A stretch of DNA of 33,119 nucleotides. Origin: Deltaproteobacteria bacterium. Its GTDB lineage: Bacteria; Desulfobacterota; Desulfobacteria; Desulfobacterales; SpSt-501. The position numbers and the translations under genes were made by a program. The stretch is taken from NCBI GenBank assembly GCA_016219005.1, contig JACRCN010000006.1, forward strand, positions 1 through 33,119, in the 5' to 3' direction. Shown here in pieces: positions 1 through 8,740 of this stretch; the stretch's first letter is position 1; each line of letters starts with the position of its first letter. Under the pieces are notes generated by a model. It had not been told where the DNA came from. It did not search any database and saw only the letters and a program-made list of their open reading frames with translations.

Positions 1-180
1 CTGGTATGGCGGATACCGTGGCGGCAAATCCTTCCAGGGGGCACCGGTTCGTAATATCCATAATACACCGTTTAAGACCTCGCGCGGATCGCGCTCCTTG
101 CGGCCTCGCGGATCTTTGCGTGCTCTTGCCGATAGTATTATTGGCTCTATCCGATTCCATTGCTCGTCTGTAAGCTCCAT
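1..180 (-). CDS. IS5-family transposase, N-terminal fragment (runs off left edge)
   Basis: The reverse strand reads from an ATG at 180 for 60 codons to the window edge without a stop. The peptide starts MELTDEQWNRIEPII and contains DPRGRKERDPREVLNGVLW followed by RTGAPWKDLPPRYPPYQ. This is the N-terminal domain (DUF4096-like) of small IS5-family transposases, which bind the element ends. An in-frame stop just upstream (ATG AAA TAA) makes the ATG at 180 the first usable start. The catalytic DDE part is outside the window. Identification is firm at family level; whether the full gene is intact cannot be seen. Confidence 0.88.
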   Translation of the reverse strand, partial: MELTDEQWNRIEPIILSARARKDPRGRKERDPREVLNGVLWILRTGAPWKDLPPRYPPYQ

Positions 181-236
181 CCTGATCTTATTTCATAATC
201 AGGACCTTATGTCTAGATTTTTTTTGAGATAGCTTC
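1..236 (-). mobile_element. IS5-type insertion sequence, one end (truncated by window edge)
   Basis: The segment carries the 5' part of a transposase gene read leftwards, followed outward by a short untranslated end. Read on the - strand, the outer end begins near 236 with GAAGCTATCTC and a run of A, which resembles terminal inverted repeats of the IS427-like part of the IS5 family. The other end lies outside the window, so neither the inverted repeat pair nor a target duplication can be confirmed and the exact boundary is an estimate. The element ends about 48 bases before the start codon of the first polysaccharide gene and is oriented away from it. Confidence 0.7.
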
Positions 237-284
237 TAATCAAATCAATCCAACCAATAAAACCTTATTTTTAAAGGAGCATTC

Positions 285-2684
285 ATGGAAGCAAGAAAGA
301 TCGCCGCGGCAGTGACGGTTTTGGTGCTGGTGCTGAGCCTTGCCGCCTGCGGCGGGCCGGAGGAGAAAAAGGCCAGATTCCTGGCCAAGGCCAAGGAATT
401 ATATAGCAAAGGCGATTACGTCAAGGCACGCCTCGAAGTAAAAAATGCCATCCAGATCGACCCCAAGTACGCCGAGGGCTACCACCTGCTCGGTCTGATC
501 GAGGAAAAGGACGGCAACCTCAAGGGCGCTTTCGGTGCCTTTTCCAAGGCCATCGAGTTGAACCCGGAGCTTACCGCGGCACACGTCGAGATGGGCAAGC
601 TCCTGCTGGTATCGGGTGCCCCCGACAAGGCCTTTGAAAAGGCTCAGGCGGCACTCGCCAGGCAGCCCGCCAACAGCGATGCCCTGATGTTGAAGGGCTC
701 GATTCTCATGGCCCAGAAGAAGCCCAGGGATGCCGCCGCGATTTTCGAGGGCTTGCTGCAAAAAGGAGAAAAAAAGCCCGAGACCTACCTGCTGCTGGCA
801 ATGGCCTACTCCCAGAGCGAAAACCCGTCGCAGGCGGAAAAGACCCTTGCGGAGGGCATTGCCGCCTATCCGGGATATGCGCCGCTGCACCTGGGGCTTG
901 CCCAGTTTTACAGCGGCCTCAAGCAGCCGGACAAGGTCAAGTCCGAGCTTCAGAAGGTAATTCAGCTTGAGCCGGACAAGGCGATCCACAAATTCAACCT
1001 GGCGAATTTCCTGTGGGAGGAGGGCCGCCAGGCCGCCGCCATCGACCTTATTACCGAAACCGTCGCCACCGACGCCGCCAACGAGGGCACCTGCGAAATG
1101 GCCGCCCGGTTTTTCATCTCCAAGAAACAGCTCTACGAAGCGGCCAAGATACTGGACAAAGGCGTTGAAAAGATCCCCGCGAGCTTTAAGCTGAGAATCC
1201 TGCTGGCCGACGTTTTTCTGAACCAGGGCAACCCCTCCAAGGCCATCGAGACTCTCGAAAAATGCCTGAGCTTGAGCAAGGACCCGGGGGATCCGGGGAT
1301 TATTCAGGCCAAGACCGCGCTGACCCGGGTGCACCTGCTGCTGCGGCAGACGGCGAGAGCCGAGGCCTACGTCAACCAGGTCCTTGAAGCCAACCCCAAA
1401 AGCGTCGAAGGCCACCTCGCCAAAGGCGACATTTATATGGTGAAGGGAGAAGGCCAGAACGCCGTTGCCGAATTCCGCACCGTCGTGGGCGAGCAGCCCC
1501 AGTTCATTGCCGGCTATATCCGGTTAGCCTCCGCCCACGTGCTCAACCGCGAGCTCGACCTTGCCGTCCAGATCCTTCAAAACAGTCTGAAGCTCGACCC
1601 CAAGTCCAAGGAAACACTGCAGGCGCTCTCGCGGGTTTACGGACTCAAGAAAGATATGACCGCGGCCGAGGAGCAGTTGCGCAGGATCGTCGATATGGAC
1701 GCCGGCGACATGGCGGCGCGCGCCAACCTGGGCGATTTTCTGGCGGCAAGCGGCAAGACCGCGCAGGCGGAGGCCGCCTACCGGACGATCGTGCAGCATG
1801 CGCCCCAGTCCCCCCTCGGCTACCTCAAGTTAAGCCGCCTGTATCGGATGCAGAACAAACCCAGGGAAACGCTGGCGCAGCTGGAGGAGGGCTATCGTCA
1901 GAACCAGGTGTCCGCCGAGCTTCTGACCGAGCTGGTCCAGACCTATATCCAGCAGAAGAAGCACGGTGCCGGCGTTGCCGTGTGCACGAAGCGCATCGAG
2001 GACAATCCGCGCGACATCTTTGCCTACAACCTGCTGGGGTGGGTCTACACCGACATGAAGAACTACCAGGAGGCGGAGGCCGCCTTGAAGAAGGCGGTCG
2101 AAATGCAGCCGCTGTGGCCCGCGCCCCACACCAATCTGGCCAACCTGTACCTGCTCCAGGGCCGCAAGCAGGAGGCGATCGAAAAGCTCCAGGCCGGCAT
2201 CGACGCCAACCCGAAGGATGCCTCGGGTTATCTTACGCTGGCCCTCCTTTTTGAACGCGACAAGGACTATACGAACGCCATGCAGGTGTATGAACGGGCC
2301 CTCAAGGAAAACCCAGGGTTCTGGTTCGCCTCAAACAACCTCGCTTTCCTGATGGCCGAGACAAATGCATCGAAAAGCGGGCTGCAGCGTGCTAAAATGC
2401 TGGTGGAGGAAGCCCTCAAGGCGCGGCCGAACGAAGCCTCCCTGCTGGACACCCTGGGGTGGGTCTATTTCCGCATGGGGGATACCCAGCAGGCGCGAAG
2501 CCTGATCGAGCAGGCCCTCGCCGCCTCCCCCGAAGAAGGCGTGCTGAACTATCACATGGGGGCGGTGCTCGCAAAGCTCGGCCAGAAGGACGAGGCCCGG
2601 GAGAAGCTTGAAAAATCGATGGCCGGCGCGGGCGACTATCCCGGCAAGGCCGATGCGGCCCGATTGCTGAAAGAATTGTCGTAA
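285..2684 (+). CDS. prsT: PrsT-type TPR-repeat lipoprotein of the XrtA/PEP-CTERM polysaccharide system
   Basis: A 799-residue protein with a lipoprotein signal: a charged start, a hydrophobic stretch and lipobox LAAC with Cys22. The rest is a continuous array of tetratricopeptide repeats of about 34 residues (e.g. A-x-Y-x-L-L-G...A-x-A-x-x-x-P patterns near residues 40-110, 590-660 and 670-760). The TPR lipoprotein of XrtA-associated EPS loci (family recalled as TIGR02917) has this form and is usually somewhat longer. It is expected to be anchored in the envelope and to act as an assembly scaffold for polysaccharide export. The start is supported by AAAGGAG at 273-279. It heads a + strand block of six export genes; the next gene begins 20 bases after its stop. 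The IS end directly upstream may have replaced its native promoter region. Confidence 0.85.
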   Translation: MEARKIAAAVTVLVLVLSLAACGGPEEKKARFLAKAKELYSKGDYVKARLEVKNAIQIDPKYAEGYHLLGLIEEKDGNLKGAFGAFSKAIELNPELTAAHVEMGKLLLVSGAPDKAFEKAQAALARQPANSDALMLKGSILMAQKKPRDAAAIFEGLLQKGEKKPETYLLLAMAYSQSENPSQAEKTLAEGIAAYPGYAPLHLGLAQFYSGLKQPDKVKSELQKVIQLEPDKAIHKFNLANFLWEEGRQAAAIDLITETVATDAANEGTCEMAARFFISKKQLYEAAKILDKGVEKIPASFKLRILLADVFLNQGNPSKAIETLEKCLSLSKDPGDPGIIQAKTALTRVHLLLRQTARAEAYVNQVLEANPKSVEGHLAKGDIYMVKGEGQNAVAEFRTVVGEQPQFIAGYIRLASAHVLNRELDLAVQILQNSLKLDPKSKETLQALSRVYGLKKDMTAAEEQLRRIVDMDAGDMAARANLGDFLAASGKTAQAEAAYRTIVQHAPQSPLGYLKLSRLYRMQNKPRETLAQLEEGYRQNQVSAELLTELVQTYIQQKKHGAGVAVCTKRIEDNPRDIFAYNLLGWVYTDMKNYQEAEAALKKAVEMQPLWPAPHTNLANLYLLQGRKQEAIEKLQAGIDANPKDASGYLTLALLFERDKDYTNAMQVYERALKENPGFWFASNNLAFLMAETNASKSGLQRAKMLVEEALKARPNEASLLDTLGWVYFRMGDTQQARSLIEQALAASPEEGVLNYHMGAVLAKLGQKDEAREKLEKSMAGAGDYPGKADAARLLKELS

Positions 2685-2704
2685 ACGATAACGCGGAGGT
2701 CTGG

Positions 2705-3283
2705 ATGAAGAAGATAATGTGGTTTCTCGTCGCCGTTGCCGTGGGGATCTGCGGCGCGGCAAACCTCCTCGCGGCAGGCGAGCAGGAAGCTTCACCGATT
2801 GCCGATTATGTCATCGGTTTGGGGGACACCCTGACCATTTCGGTTTGGAAGGACGAGTCCCTGACACGCCAGGTGGTGGTGTTGCCCGACGGCAAGATCG
2901 CCTTCCCCTTGGTCGGCCAACTGCCCGCGGCCGGGCGGACGGTAGCCGAGCTCACCAGGGACATGGAGCAGAAGCTCGAACGGTTCGTTCCCGGGGTCAC
3001 CCTGAGTGTGGTCGTGCAGCAGGTGAACAGCCTGATGGTTTACGTGATCGGCCGGGTCAACACCCCGGGCCGCTTCGTGCTCAACTCGGATATAAATGTC
3101 CTGCAGGCGCTTGCCATGGCCGGCGGGCTCAACCCGTTTGCCAAGCGCGGGGACATCCGGATCTTCAGGGAGGCCGGCGGGGGAACGAAGGTCATGTATT
3201 TCGACTACGACAAGGTTTCCGTCGGCGAGGAGGTCAAGCAGAACATAAAGCTCAGGCGCGGGGATGTCATCGTGGTGCCTTAG
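2705..3283 (+). CDS. Short Wza-like polysaccharide export protein, XrtA type
   Basis: A 192-residue exported protein with a signal peptide of about 24 residues (cleavage near LLAAG). It has the Poly_export domain near residues 33-105 (YVIGLGDTLTISVW ... VLPDGKIAFPLVG) and one SLBB-like domain near 110-160 (VYVIGRVNTPGRF ... LQALAMAGGLNPFA). It is much shorter than classical Wza (about 380 residues), as is usual for the XrtA-associated exporters (family recalled as TIGR03027). No lipobox is apparent. It would form or gate the outer-membrane/periplasmic part of the export channel. The start is preceded by GGAGGT at 2695-2700. It sits between PrsT and the beta-barrel gene, in what looks like one operon. 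Confidence 0.88.
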   Translation: MKKIMWFLVAVAVGICGAANLLAAGEQEASPIADYVIGLGDTLTISVWKDESLTRQVVVLPDGKIAFPLVGQLPAAGRTVAELTRDMEQKLERFVPGVTLSVVVQQVNSLMVYVIGRVNTPGRFVLNSDINVLQALAMAGGLNPFAKRGDIRIFREAGGGTKVMYFDYDKVSVGEEVKQNIKLRRGDVIVVP

Positions 3284-3353
3284 CGCCGGGGGGGCCGAAG
3301 CCCGACGGCCGCGCTTAACGTCACAACAAGAACGTTTACGGAAAGGAGTTCCC

Positions 3354-4571
3354 GTGGCTCAAAAGTGGAAAGCAGCAGCGGCGCTGATGCTGGTTCTGGC
3401 GGCTGGTACTGCTCCGGCGGACGAGTTCAAGCTGACCCCCAGCGTCGCCGTGAGACAGGAATACAACAGCAACATCTTCTTCGACACCAGCGACGAGAAG
3501 GACAGTTTCATCACCCGGGTAAAACCGGGGCTTGAGCTGCTGAACCGCACCGAGCGGCTGGACCTGCGGCTCGCTGGCTACGTAACCCCTTTCTACTACT
3601 GGGACGAGAGCGACCTGAATTCCGTGGACCAGGACTATAGTGGCCGTGTCAACTACCGGCTGACGCCGCTGGTGACAATCGGCGCGGATGCCGGCGTGCG
3701 CGTGGACCACCAGCCGGACCGGGACCTGCTGACCACCGGCCTTACCTATACCGACAACCGCCGCATCCAACAGCGCTACGGCGGCAAAGCAAGCTGGATG
3801 TTCACCGAGCTGATGTCGGCCTCGGTCGCCTACGGCTACACCCGCGAGGATTGGCGGGGCGTCGATGCGGGCGACGACATCGAGGACTGGGACAGTCACT
3901 CGGTAACCCTGGGGTTGAGCCGCGAGCTCGGGGCCGCCAGGGGCGTCACCGTGGGGCTTTTGAACGCCGGCTGGGCCGAATACGACTACGAAACCTCGAA
4001 GACCGACTACTACTTCGGCACGGTGGGCGTAAAGCACCGCCTGACCGAGATCTTCAATCTCACGGCCGACGTGGGTGCACGGTACACGGACTCCGATTTC
4101 AAGGTCCAGAGCCTGGCGATCGTTCCCCCCGGAGTGCTTGCGGTCATCACCGAGGATGAAAACAGCAGCGGTTGGGGCGGCATCGGACACCTGGCGGTGG
4201 AATACGCGGGGGAAAGGGCGCGCGCGAGCCTTGCGGCCTCCCACGACATCAACGCGGCGAGCGGGACCAGCGGTGTGGTCCAGCGCACGGGGGTAACGTT
4301 TAACGGCGGCTACTTGTGGCTTGAGAAGCTTCGGGTGGGTTTGATTGCCAGCGCCTTCCGCAACAAGTCCGAGAACGAGGAGTTCACGGGCACCGAGATC
4401 AACGAGTACACCTACAATTTCATCCCCAGCCTGCGATGGGAGTTCTACCGGGACGTGACCCTCGAGGCCGGCTACGGCTTCACATACGTGGACGACCGCA
4501 CCGAGGACGGCAACGCCGTGCGCAGCCTTGCCTTCATCCAGCTTGCCTACGGACTGCCGCTCCTGGAGTAG
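3354..4571 (+). CDS. XrtA/PEP-CTERM-associated outer-membrane beta-barrel protein
   Basis: The frame is open from 3264, but GTG at 3354 is the better start: AAAGGAG lies at 3342-3348, and the product then begins MAQKWKAAAALMLVLAAG with signal-peptide cleavage after APA. The mature part (about 380 residues) alternates polar and aromatic residues in short strands (TPSVAVRQEYNSNIFFD, LDLRLAGYVTPFYYW, RWEFYRDVTLEAGYGFTYV), as expected of an outer-membrane beta-barrel. The composition and neighbourhood match the uncharacterised outer-membrane family of XrtA EPS loci (recalled as TIGR03016). It may be the outer-membrane pore that works with the short Wza-like protein just upstream, which lacks a membrane-spanning C-terminus; that role is inference. 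Confidence 0.8.
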   Translation: MAQKWKAAAALMLVLAAGTAPADEFKLTPSVAVRQEYNSNIFFDTSDEKDSFITRVKPGLELLNRTERLDLRLAGYVTPFYYWDESDLNSVDQDYSGRVNYRLTPLVTIGADAGVRVDHQPDRDLLTTGLTYTDNRRIQQRYGGKASWMFTELMSASVAYGYTREDWRGVDAGDDIEDWDSHSVTLGLSRELGAARGVTVGLLNAGWAEYDYETSKTDYYFGTVGVKHRLTEIFNLTADVGARYTDSDFKVQSLAIVPPGVLAVITEDENSSGWGGIGHLAVEYAGERARASLAASHDINAASGTSGVVQRTGVTFNGGYLWLEKLRVGLIASAFRNKSENEEFTGTEINEYTYNFIPSLRWEFYRDVTLEAGYGFTYVDDRTEDGNAVRSLAFIQLAYGLPLLE

Positions 4572-4637
4572 AGGATCGGTCAATCCCGCGCAAGGGCGCC
4601 CAAACCCTGACCGGTTTTCGGGAGAAAAGCGAAAAGG

Positions 4638-4651
4638 AGCGCTCGAGCGCT
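4638..4651. promoter_or_regulatory. 14-base perfect palindrome, possible operator
   Basis: AGCGCTCGAGCGCT is self-complementary over its whole length. It lies in the 235-base gap between the beta-barrel gene and the chain-length gene, four bases upstream of a candidate -35 box. Its placement suggests a binding site for a dimeric regulator, but no second copy was seen in the window, and a chance palindrome in G+C-rich DNA cannot be excluded. Confidence 0.3.
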
Positions 4652-4655
4652 AAAG

Positions 4656-4685
4656 TTTAACCATAAGCCGGAAACATGCTAATAT
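4656..4685 (+). promoter_or_regulatory. Candidate sigma70-type promoter for the chain-length/kinase/ATPase genes
   Basis: TTTAAC (4656-4661), an 18-base spacer and TAATAT (4680-4685) form a plausible -35/-10 pair in the 235-base gap ahead of the chain-length gene at 4807. It would give a leader of roughly 115 bases and let the three inner genes be expressed apart from prsT. The -35 box is a weak match. Confidence 0.3.
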
Positions 4686-4806
4686 TCTAACGAGCGCGGG
4701 AAATTGAAACGAAGGGGTCAACAAGCCCGCCCTCGCCCGGCGGCCCGCATCGCACCGGGTCCCCCATTGCCGCCGGCGGCTGAACCTTCGATCTTAAGGT
4801 GATAAA

Positions 4807-6381
4807 ATGGAACAAAACACCATGACGCCGATGGAGCTTCTGTCAATCCTAAGGCGGCGACGCATGAGTCTTGTGGTTCCGGCTCTCGCCATCATCGCGC
4901 TGAGCATAGCGGTCGCACTGCTTCTTCCTTCGATATACAAGTCCACCGCCACGATCCTGATCGAGGAGCAGGAGATCCCCACGGACTTCGTCATGACCAC
5001 GGTGACGAGCTATGCCGAGCAGCGCATCCAGCAGCTGACCCAGCGCATCATGAGCTTCACGCGGTTGATGGAGATCATAAACCAGTTCAACCTGTACGCG
5101 GACATGAAGGAGCGCTACACGACCGAAGAGATCGTGGACCAGATGCGCAAGGACACCGAGCTGAAACCCGTGAGTGCGGAGATCATCGACCGCCGCACGG
5201 GTCGGCCCACCGCGGCCACGATCGCTTTTACCTTGTCCTATCAAGGCAAGAACGCGAACACGGTGCTGCAGGTGTCCAATATACTGACCTCGCTCTACCT
5301 TGAGGAGAACCTCAAGGTGCGCGCCAAACAGGCCGAGGAGACCGCGGGGTTCCTGGATTCCGAGATGTCGCGGGTAAAGCAGGAGCTGGCTGAAATCGAA
5401 GCGCGGATTTCGGAATTCAAGAGGGTTCACATGAACGCGCTTCCGGAGGTAATGCAGCTCAATCTGCAGACCCTCTCCGGTATCGAGCGCAGTATGGAGG
5501 TGACGGGTGAACAACTGCGCGGCCAAAGGGAACGCGAGGGGTATCTGCAGGCCCAGCTCGCCGGTATCAAACCGTATACCGAAAAGGAAGACGAGCTGGC
5601 GAGCAAGAAGCGCATTGAAGAGCTCAAGGTTCAGTTGGTGGCTCTGAACCAGCGCTTCTCGGAAGAGCATCCTGATGTAAAGAAGACCCGGGCCGAAATT
5701 GCCCAGCTGGAGGAGCGCCTGACCGGAATCGGCTCCAAGGGCGGCAGCGGATCGCCCGACAATCCGGCCTACATCACCCTGTCGGCCCAACTCGCCAGCG
5801 CGCGGGTCGAGGTGCAGGGTCTCCAGCGGCAGATCGAGAAATTAAGCGCGGAAGCCGCCGAATACCGCCGCAGGATCGTCGCCACCCCCAAGGTCGAGGA
5901 AGAGTACAACGGTCTCCTCGCCGCGCGCACCAGCACCCAGGCCAAGGTCAACGACCTGATGCGCAAGCTGATGGAGGCGCGCGTGTCCCACGGCCTGGAG
6001 AAGGAACAGATGGGTGAGCGCTTCACCCTGATCGATCCGCCGCGGCTGCCCGAGAAGCCCTTCAAGCCCAACCGCCTGGCGATTATGCTGATCGGGCTGG
6101 TGCTCGGGATAGGGGCCGGGGTCGGCTTTGCCGCCCTGCGGGAGTTCAGTGACGATTCGGTGCACACGGCCGAGCAGCTCGAAGCCTCAACCCAGTTCCC
6201 GGTGCTGGCCGGCATTCCGGTCATCGAGACCGCCCGGGACATCCGGCGCAAAAGGGGCCGGCGCATGGTTTACGCTCTCAGCACGGCGGGAGCATTGGCT
6301 GCGGGTATACTGGTGTTTCACTTTTTCGTGATGGACCTGGATGTCTTCTGGGCGAAGCTTGCCCGCAAGATGCCGCTTTAG
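4807..6381 (+). CDS. XrtA-system polysaccharide chain-length determinant (Wzz/PCP-2-like)
   Basis: A 524-residue inner-membrane protein. A Wzz domain starts at the N-terminus (MTPMELLSILRRRR) with a transmembrane helix near 21-40. A long periplasmic coiled coil spans roughly residues 170-400. A proline-rich motif (PPRLPEKPFKPNR) precedes a second helix near 424-443, and a third hydrophobic segment lies at 488-509. This layout matches the chain-length family of XrtA loci (recalled as TIGR03007), which lacks a fused kinase domain; the kinase is the next gene. It should set polymer length and link the inner-membrane synthesis machinery to the exporter. AAGGTGA at 4796-4802 supports the start. 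The extra C-terminal helix ends in a basic cytoplasmic tail that could contact the kinase (inference). Confidence 0.88.
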   Translation: MEQNTMTPMELLSILRRRRMSLVVPALAIIALSIAVALLLPSIYKSTATILIEEQEIPTDFVMTTVTSYAEQRIQQLTQRIMSFTRLMEIINQFNLYADMKERYTTEEIVDQMRKDTELKPVSAEIIDRRTGRPTAATIAFTLSYQGKNANTVLQVSNILTSLYLEENLKVRAKQAEETAGFLDSEMSRVKQELAEIEARISEFKRVHMNALPEVMQLNLQTLSGIERSMEVTGEQLRGQREREGYLQAQLAGIKPYTEKEDELASKKRIEELKVQLVALNQRFSEEHPDVKKTRAEIAQLEERLTGIGSKGGSGSPDNPAYITLSAQLASARVEVQGLQRQIEKLSAEAAEYRRRIVATPKVEEEYNGLLAARTSTQAKVNDLMRKLMEARVSHGLEKEQMGERFTLIDPPRLPEKPFKPNRLAIMLIGLVLGIGAGVGFAALREFSDDSVHTAEQLEASTQFPVLAGIPVIETARDIRRKRGRRMVYALSTAGALAAGILVFHFFVMDLDVFWAKLARKMPL

Positions 6382-6439
6382 GATAGAAGCCATCGCGAAA
6401 ACAGCAGGGGTTGATGTTTGCAAAGGGAGCAGGAACCTG

Positions 6440-7258
6440 ATGAATTTGAGAAAAGCATTGGACAAGGCCAGGCAGATGCGGGGGGAAAGTCTTCCCCGAC
6501 CCCTGACGTCGGGAAAGCCCGTGGTGATCGCCCGCTCGCCCGATCGGCAGTGGAAGCCGCCGGAGTACTCCCAGTCCCGCAGCATGCACGTCCAGCCGGC
6601 GCAGCTCATGGAGAACCGCTGTGTGTGCATCGAGCCCGATGCCGCCGAGCTCGAGGCATACAAGGTGCTGCGAACCCGCATCCAGATGGCAACCAAAACA
6701 AAAGGCTGGAACACCATAATGATCACCAGCCCCAACGCCGGCGATGGGAAGACCCTGACCGCCATCAACCTGGCGCTCACCTTTGCCAAGGCCTACAACC
6801 AGACCGTGATGCTGGTCGACTGCGACCTCAGGCGGCAGAATATCCACCGTGTGCTGGGGATTGAGAGCGGTGCGGGGATAGTGGACTTCCTGGTGGACGA
6901 CAAGCCCCTGAACGAGTTCATTATCTGGCCCGGCATAGAGAAGCTCTCCTTGATCTCGGGGGGACGTTCCATCCAGAACAGCGCAGAGGTTATTGGCTCG
7001 GCCCGCATGAAGTCGCTGATCCAGGAGCTGAAAACCCGGTACGATGACCGTTTTATCATTATCGACGCCCCGCCGATTCTGAGCGGAGCCGACACCATGG
7101 CCCTGGCGCCTTGCGTGGACTGCATTCTGATGGTAGTCAAGGAAAGCCGCACCCGCATGCACGAGATCAAGAAGGCGATGGACATGATCCCAAAGGATAA
7201 ATTCCTGGGGTATGTCATGAACCATCAGCGGAAAGCCGGGAAAGCTTACTACTACTAG
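6440..7258 (+). CDS. Tyrosine autokinase (BY-kinase), XrtA type
   Basis: The frame opens at 6341, but ATG at 6440, preceded by AGGAA, gives a 272-residue product starting MNLRKALDKA and is preferred. It has the P-loop SPNAGDGKT (97-105), Walker A' MLVDCDLRR (124-132), Walker B IIIDAPP (206-212) and a C-terminal tyrosine cluster AYYY. These are the hallmarks of bacterial tyrosine kinases that autophosphorylate on their C-terminal tyrosines and control Wzz-dependent polymerisation (XrtA subfamily recalled as TIGR03018). As in Gram-positive systems, the kinase is a separate polypeptide from the membrane activator, here the gene just upstream. All catalytic motifs are intact, unlike the second kinase-like gene at 25338-26093. 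Confidence 0.9.
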   Translation: MNLRKALDKARQMRGESLPRPLTSGKPVVIARSPDRQWKPPEYSQSRSMHVQPAQLMENRCVCIEPDAAELEAYKVLRTRIQMATKTKGWNTIMITSPNAGDGKTLTAINLALTFAKAYNQTVMLVDCDLRRQNIHRVLGIESGAGIVDFLVDDKPLNEFIIWPGIEKLSLISGGRSIQNSAEVIGSARMKSLIQELKTRYDDRFIIIDAPPILSGADTMALAPCVDCILMVVKESRTRMHEIKKAMDMIPKDKFLGYVMNHQRKAGKAYYY

Positions 7259-7323
7259 GACCGCGAGCTTCAGCGGGGGTCAATGCGAAAAAGAGGTTTT
7301 AACGTCAGCCGATCGGTGCCGCG

Positions 7324-8463
7324 ATGTATGAATCCTTCTATGGTTTAAGGGAAAAGCCCTTCCAGATCGTTCCGAGCCCGAATTATCTTTACAAGAGCGA
7401 GAAGCATCAGAACGCGCTGACCTACCTGGAATACGGGCTGACGGAAAATGTCGGGTTCATCCTTCTGACCGGCGAAGTCGGGTCCGGGAAGACGACACTG
7501 GTGCAATATATCTTGAGCCAGCTCGGCGACAACACGGTGGCGGCGGTCATTTTCAACTCCAATCTGTCCGCCGGTGAGCTCTTGCGCATGATCCTGACGC
7601 AGTTTGAGCTGAAACCCGGTGATGACAAGACCGACAACCTGAATGCACTGAACCACTATCTGATCCAGATGTACGGCTCAGGCAAACAGGCCCTGCTGAT
7701 CGTCGATGAAGCGCAGAACCTGACGCCGGACGCCATAGAAGAAGTGCGGATGCTCTCCAACCTTCAAAGCGATAATCACACCCTCCTGCAGATCGTGCTG
7801 GTAGGGCAGCCGGAGCTGAAGGCGGAGCTTGAGCACCCGTCCATGCGGCAGGTCGCGCAGCGTATAGCGGTAAGATATCACCTGACAGGCTTGAACCGGG
7901 AAGACACGGGCCGGTATATTTCGTATCGATTGCAAACGGCCGGGGGAAAGCCGGATCTTTTCACGGAGGCCGCCGTCGATCTGATTTACGATGTGTCAAA
8001 GGGGATCCCCCGTTCCATCAACCTCGCCTGCCAGGCGGCCTTGGTCTATGGTTATGCGGAGGAATCCCGGAAGATCAGCCAGGATATCGTCAGGCAGATC
8101 ATGGCCGACAACCTCGGGGTGGGGTTGGAATCAGTCAAACAGCAGACGGCGGCCGATAATCCCGGAAATCCCGGCGACCCCCACCCCAATCCGTCAAAAA
8201 ACGGCTACAAGGAACGACTGGACGCCATCGAGCAAACCGTCCAAGGCTTGCAGGCAGCGGTTGAAAACCGTTTGGGTGTGATCGAAAGGAGCCTGAACAG
8301 CCAACCGAGCGAAACCGTGCGAAAGCTGACCGAGTTGCTGCAGCAGGAGCAGGCGCGGAACCAGGCCCTGTTGCGCAAGCATGCCCATCTTGAAATGCAG
8401 TATCTGCATCAGCAGGATATTATCGACAAGGCGCGGAGGAAATACCGGCAGAATAAGGCTTAA
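7324..8463 (+). CDS. XrtA-associated ExeA-like AAA ATPase
   Basis: A 379-residue cytoplasmic ATPase beginning MYESFYGLREKPF, the typical opening of the ExeA/GspA family. Walker A is GEVGSGKTT (50-58) and Walker B LLIVDEAQNL (124-133); the sensor region follows near 150-190. The AAA_22 module is followed by a glutamine-rich coiled-coil tail (about 290-379). It is the last gene of the + strand export block and fits the ATPase family of XrtA EPS loci (recalled as TIGR03015). Its exact function is unknown; the family resembles ATPases of transposition (TniB/MuB type) and of type II secretion assembly. The Shine-Dalgarno sequence is poor, and no better start is visible. A terminator follows directly. 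Confidence 0.88.
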   Translation: MYESFYGLREKPFQIVPSPNYLYKSEKHQNALTYLEYGLTENVGFILLTGEVGSGKTTLVQYILSQLGDNTVAAVIFNSNLSAGELLRMILTQFELKPGDDKTDNLNALNHYLIQMYGSGKQALLIVDEAQNLTPDAIEEVRMLSNLQSDNHTLLQIVLVGQPELKAELEHPSMRQVAQRIAVRYHLTGLNREDTGRYISYRLQTAGGKPDLFTEAAVDLIYDVSKGIPRSINLACQAALVYGYAEESRKISQDIVRQIMADNLGVGLESVKQQTAADNPGNPGDPHPNPSKNGYKERLDAIEQTVQGLQAAVENRLGVIERSLNSQPSETVRKLTELLQQEQARNQALLRKHAHLEMQYLHQQDIIDKARRKYRQNKA

Positions 8464-8483
8464 AAAGCGTAAACAGAATACTG

Positions 8484-8523
8484 AAAGGCGCGGATCGCTC
8501 AAGTCGGTCCGCGCCTTTTTTTT
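8484..8523 (+). terminator. Rho-independent terminator, probably bidirectional
   Basis: An 11-base perfect stem (AAAGGCGCGGA at 8484-8494 with TCCGCGCCTTT at 8508-8518), a 13-base loop and a run of eight T (8516-8523) follow the ATPase stop by about 20 bases. On the - strand the same stem ends in only three T, so it may also stop transcripts from the PEGA gene at lower efficiency. Confidence 0.92.
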
Positions 8524-8740
8524 GTCCTCTGAGCGAATGGGCCAAGGGCCTTCAATTTGCGCCGGTATGAGTTTCGGAGCGGCTGGGATTAAAGAGGTTG
8601 ATGCCTTTTGACCGCAGGCGCACCAAGTCAAGGCGCTCGCTGATTCAGAGTAACGGACGACCGCCATCTACCCCATGGCCATGACGTGCGGTGGCATGAG
8701 TGGGTTGGATGATGCTTTTGAAGCGTGGCATCCTGAGGAA
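8524..8740. other. Intergenic region between convergent operons
   Basis: About 217 bases between the terminator and the end of the PEGA gene. Open frames crossing it are short and have no convincing ribosome binding site. Apart from the terminator, nothing was recognised. Confidence 0.6.

Noticed and set aside
3336-4583. Long - strand frame (415 codons) opposite the beta-barrel gene
   Set aside because: It is a shadow frame of G+C-rich coding DNA; the + strand protein has a signal peptide, a good ribosome site and beta-barrel features.
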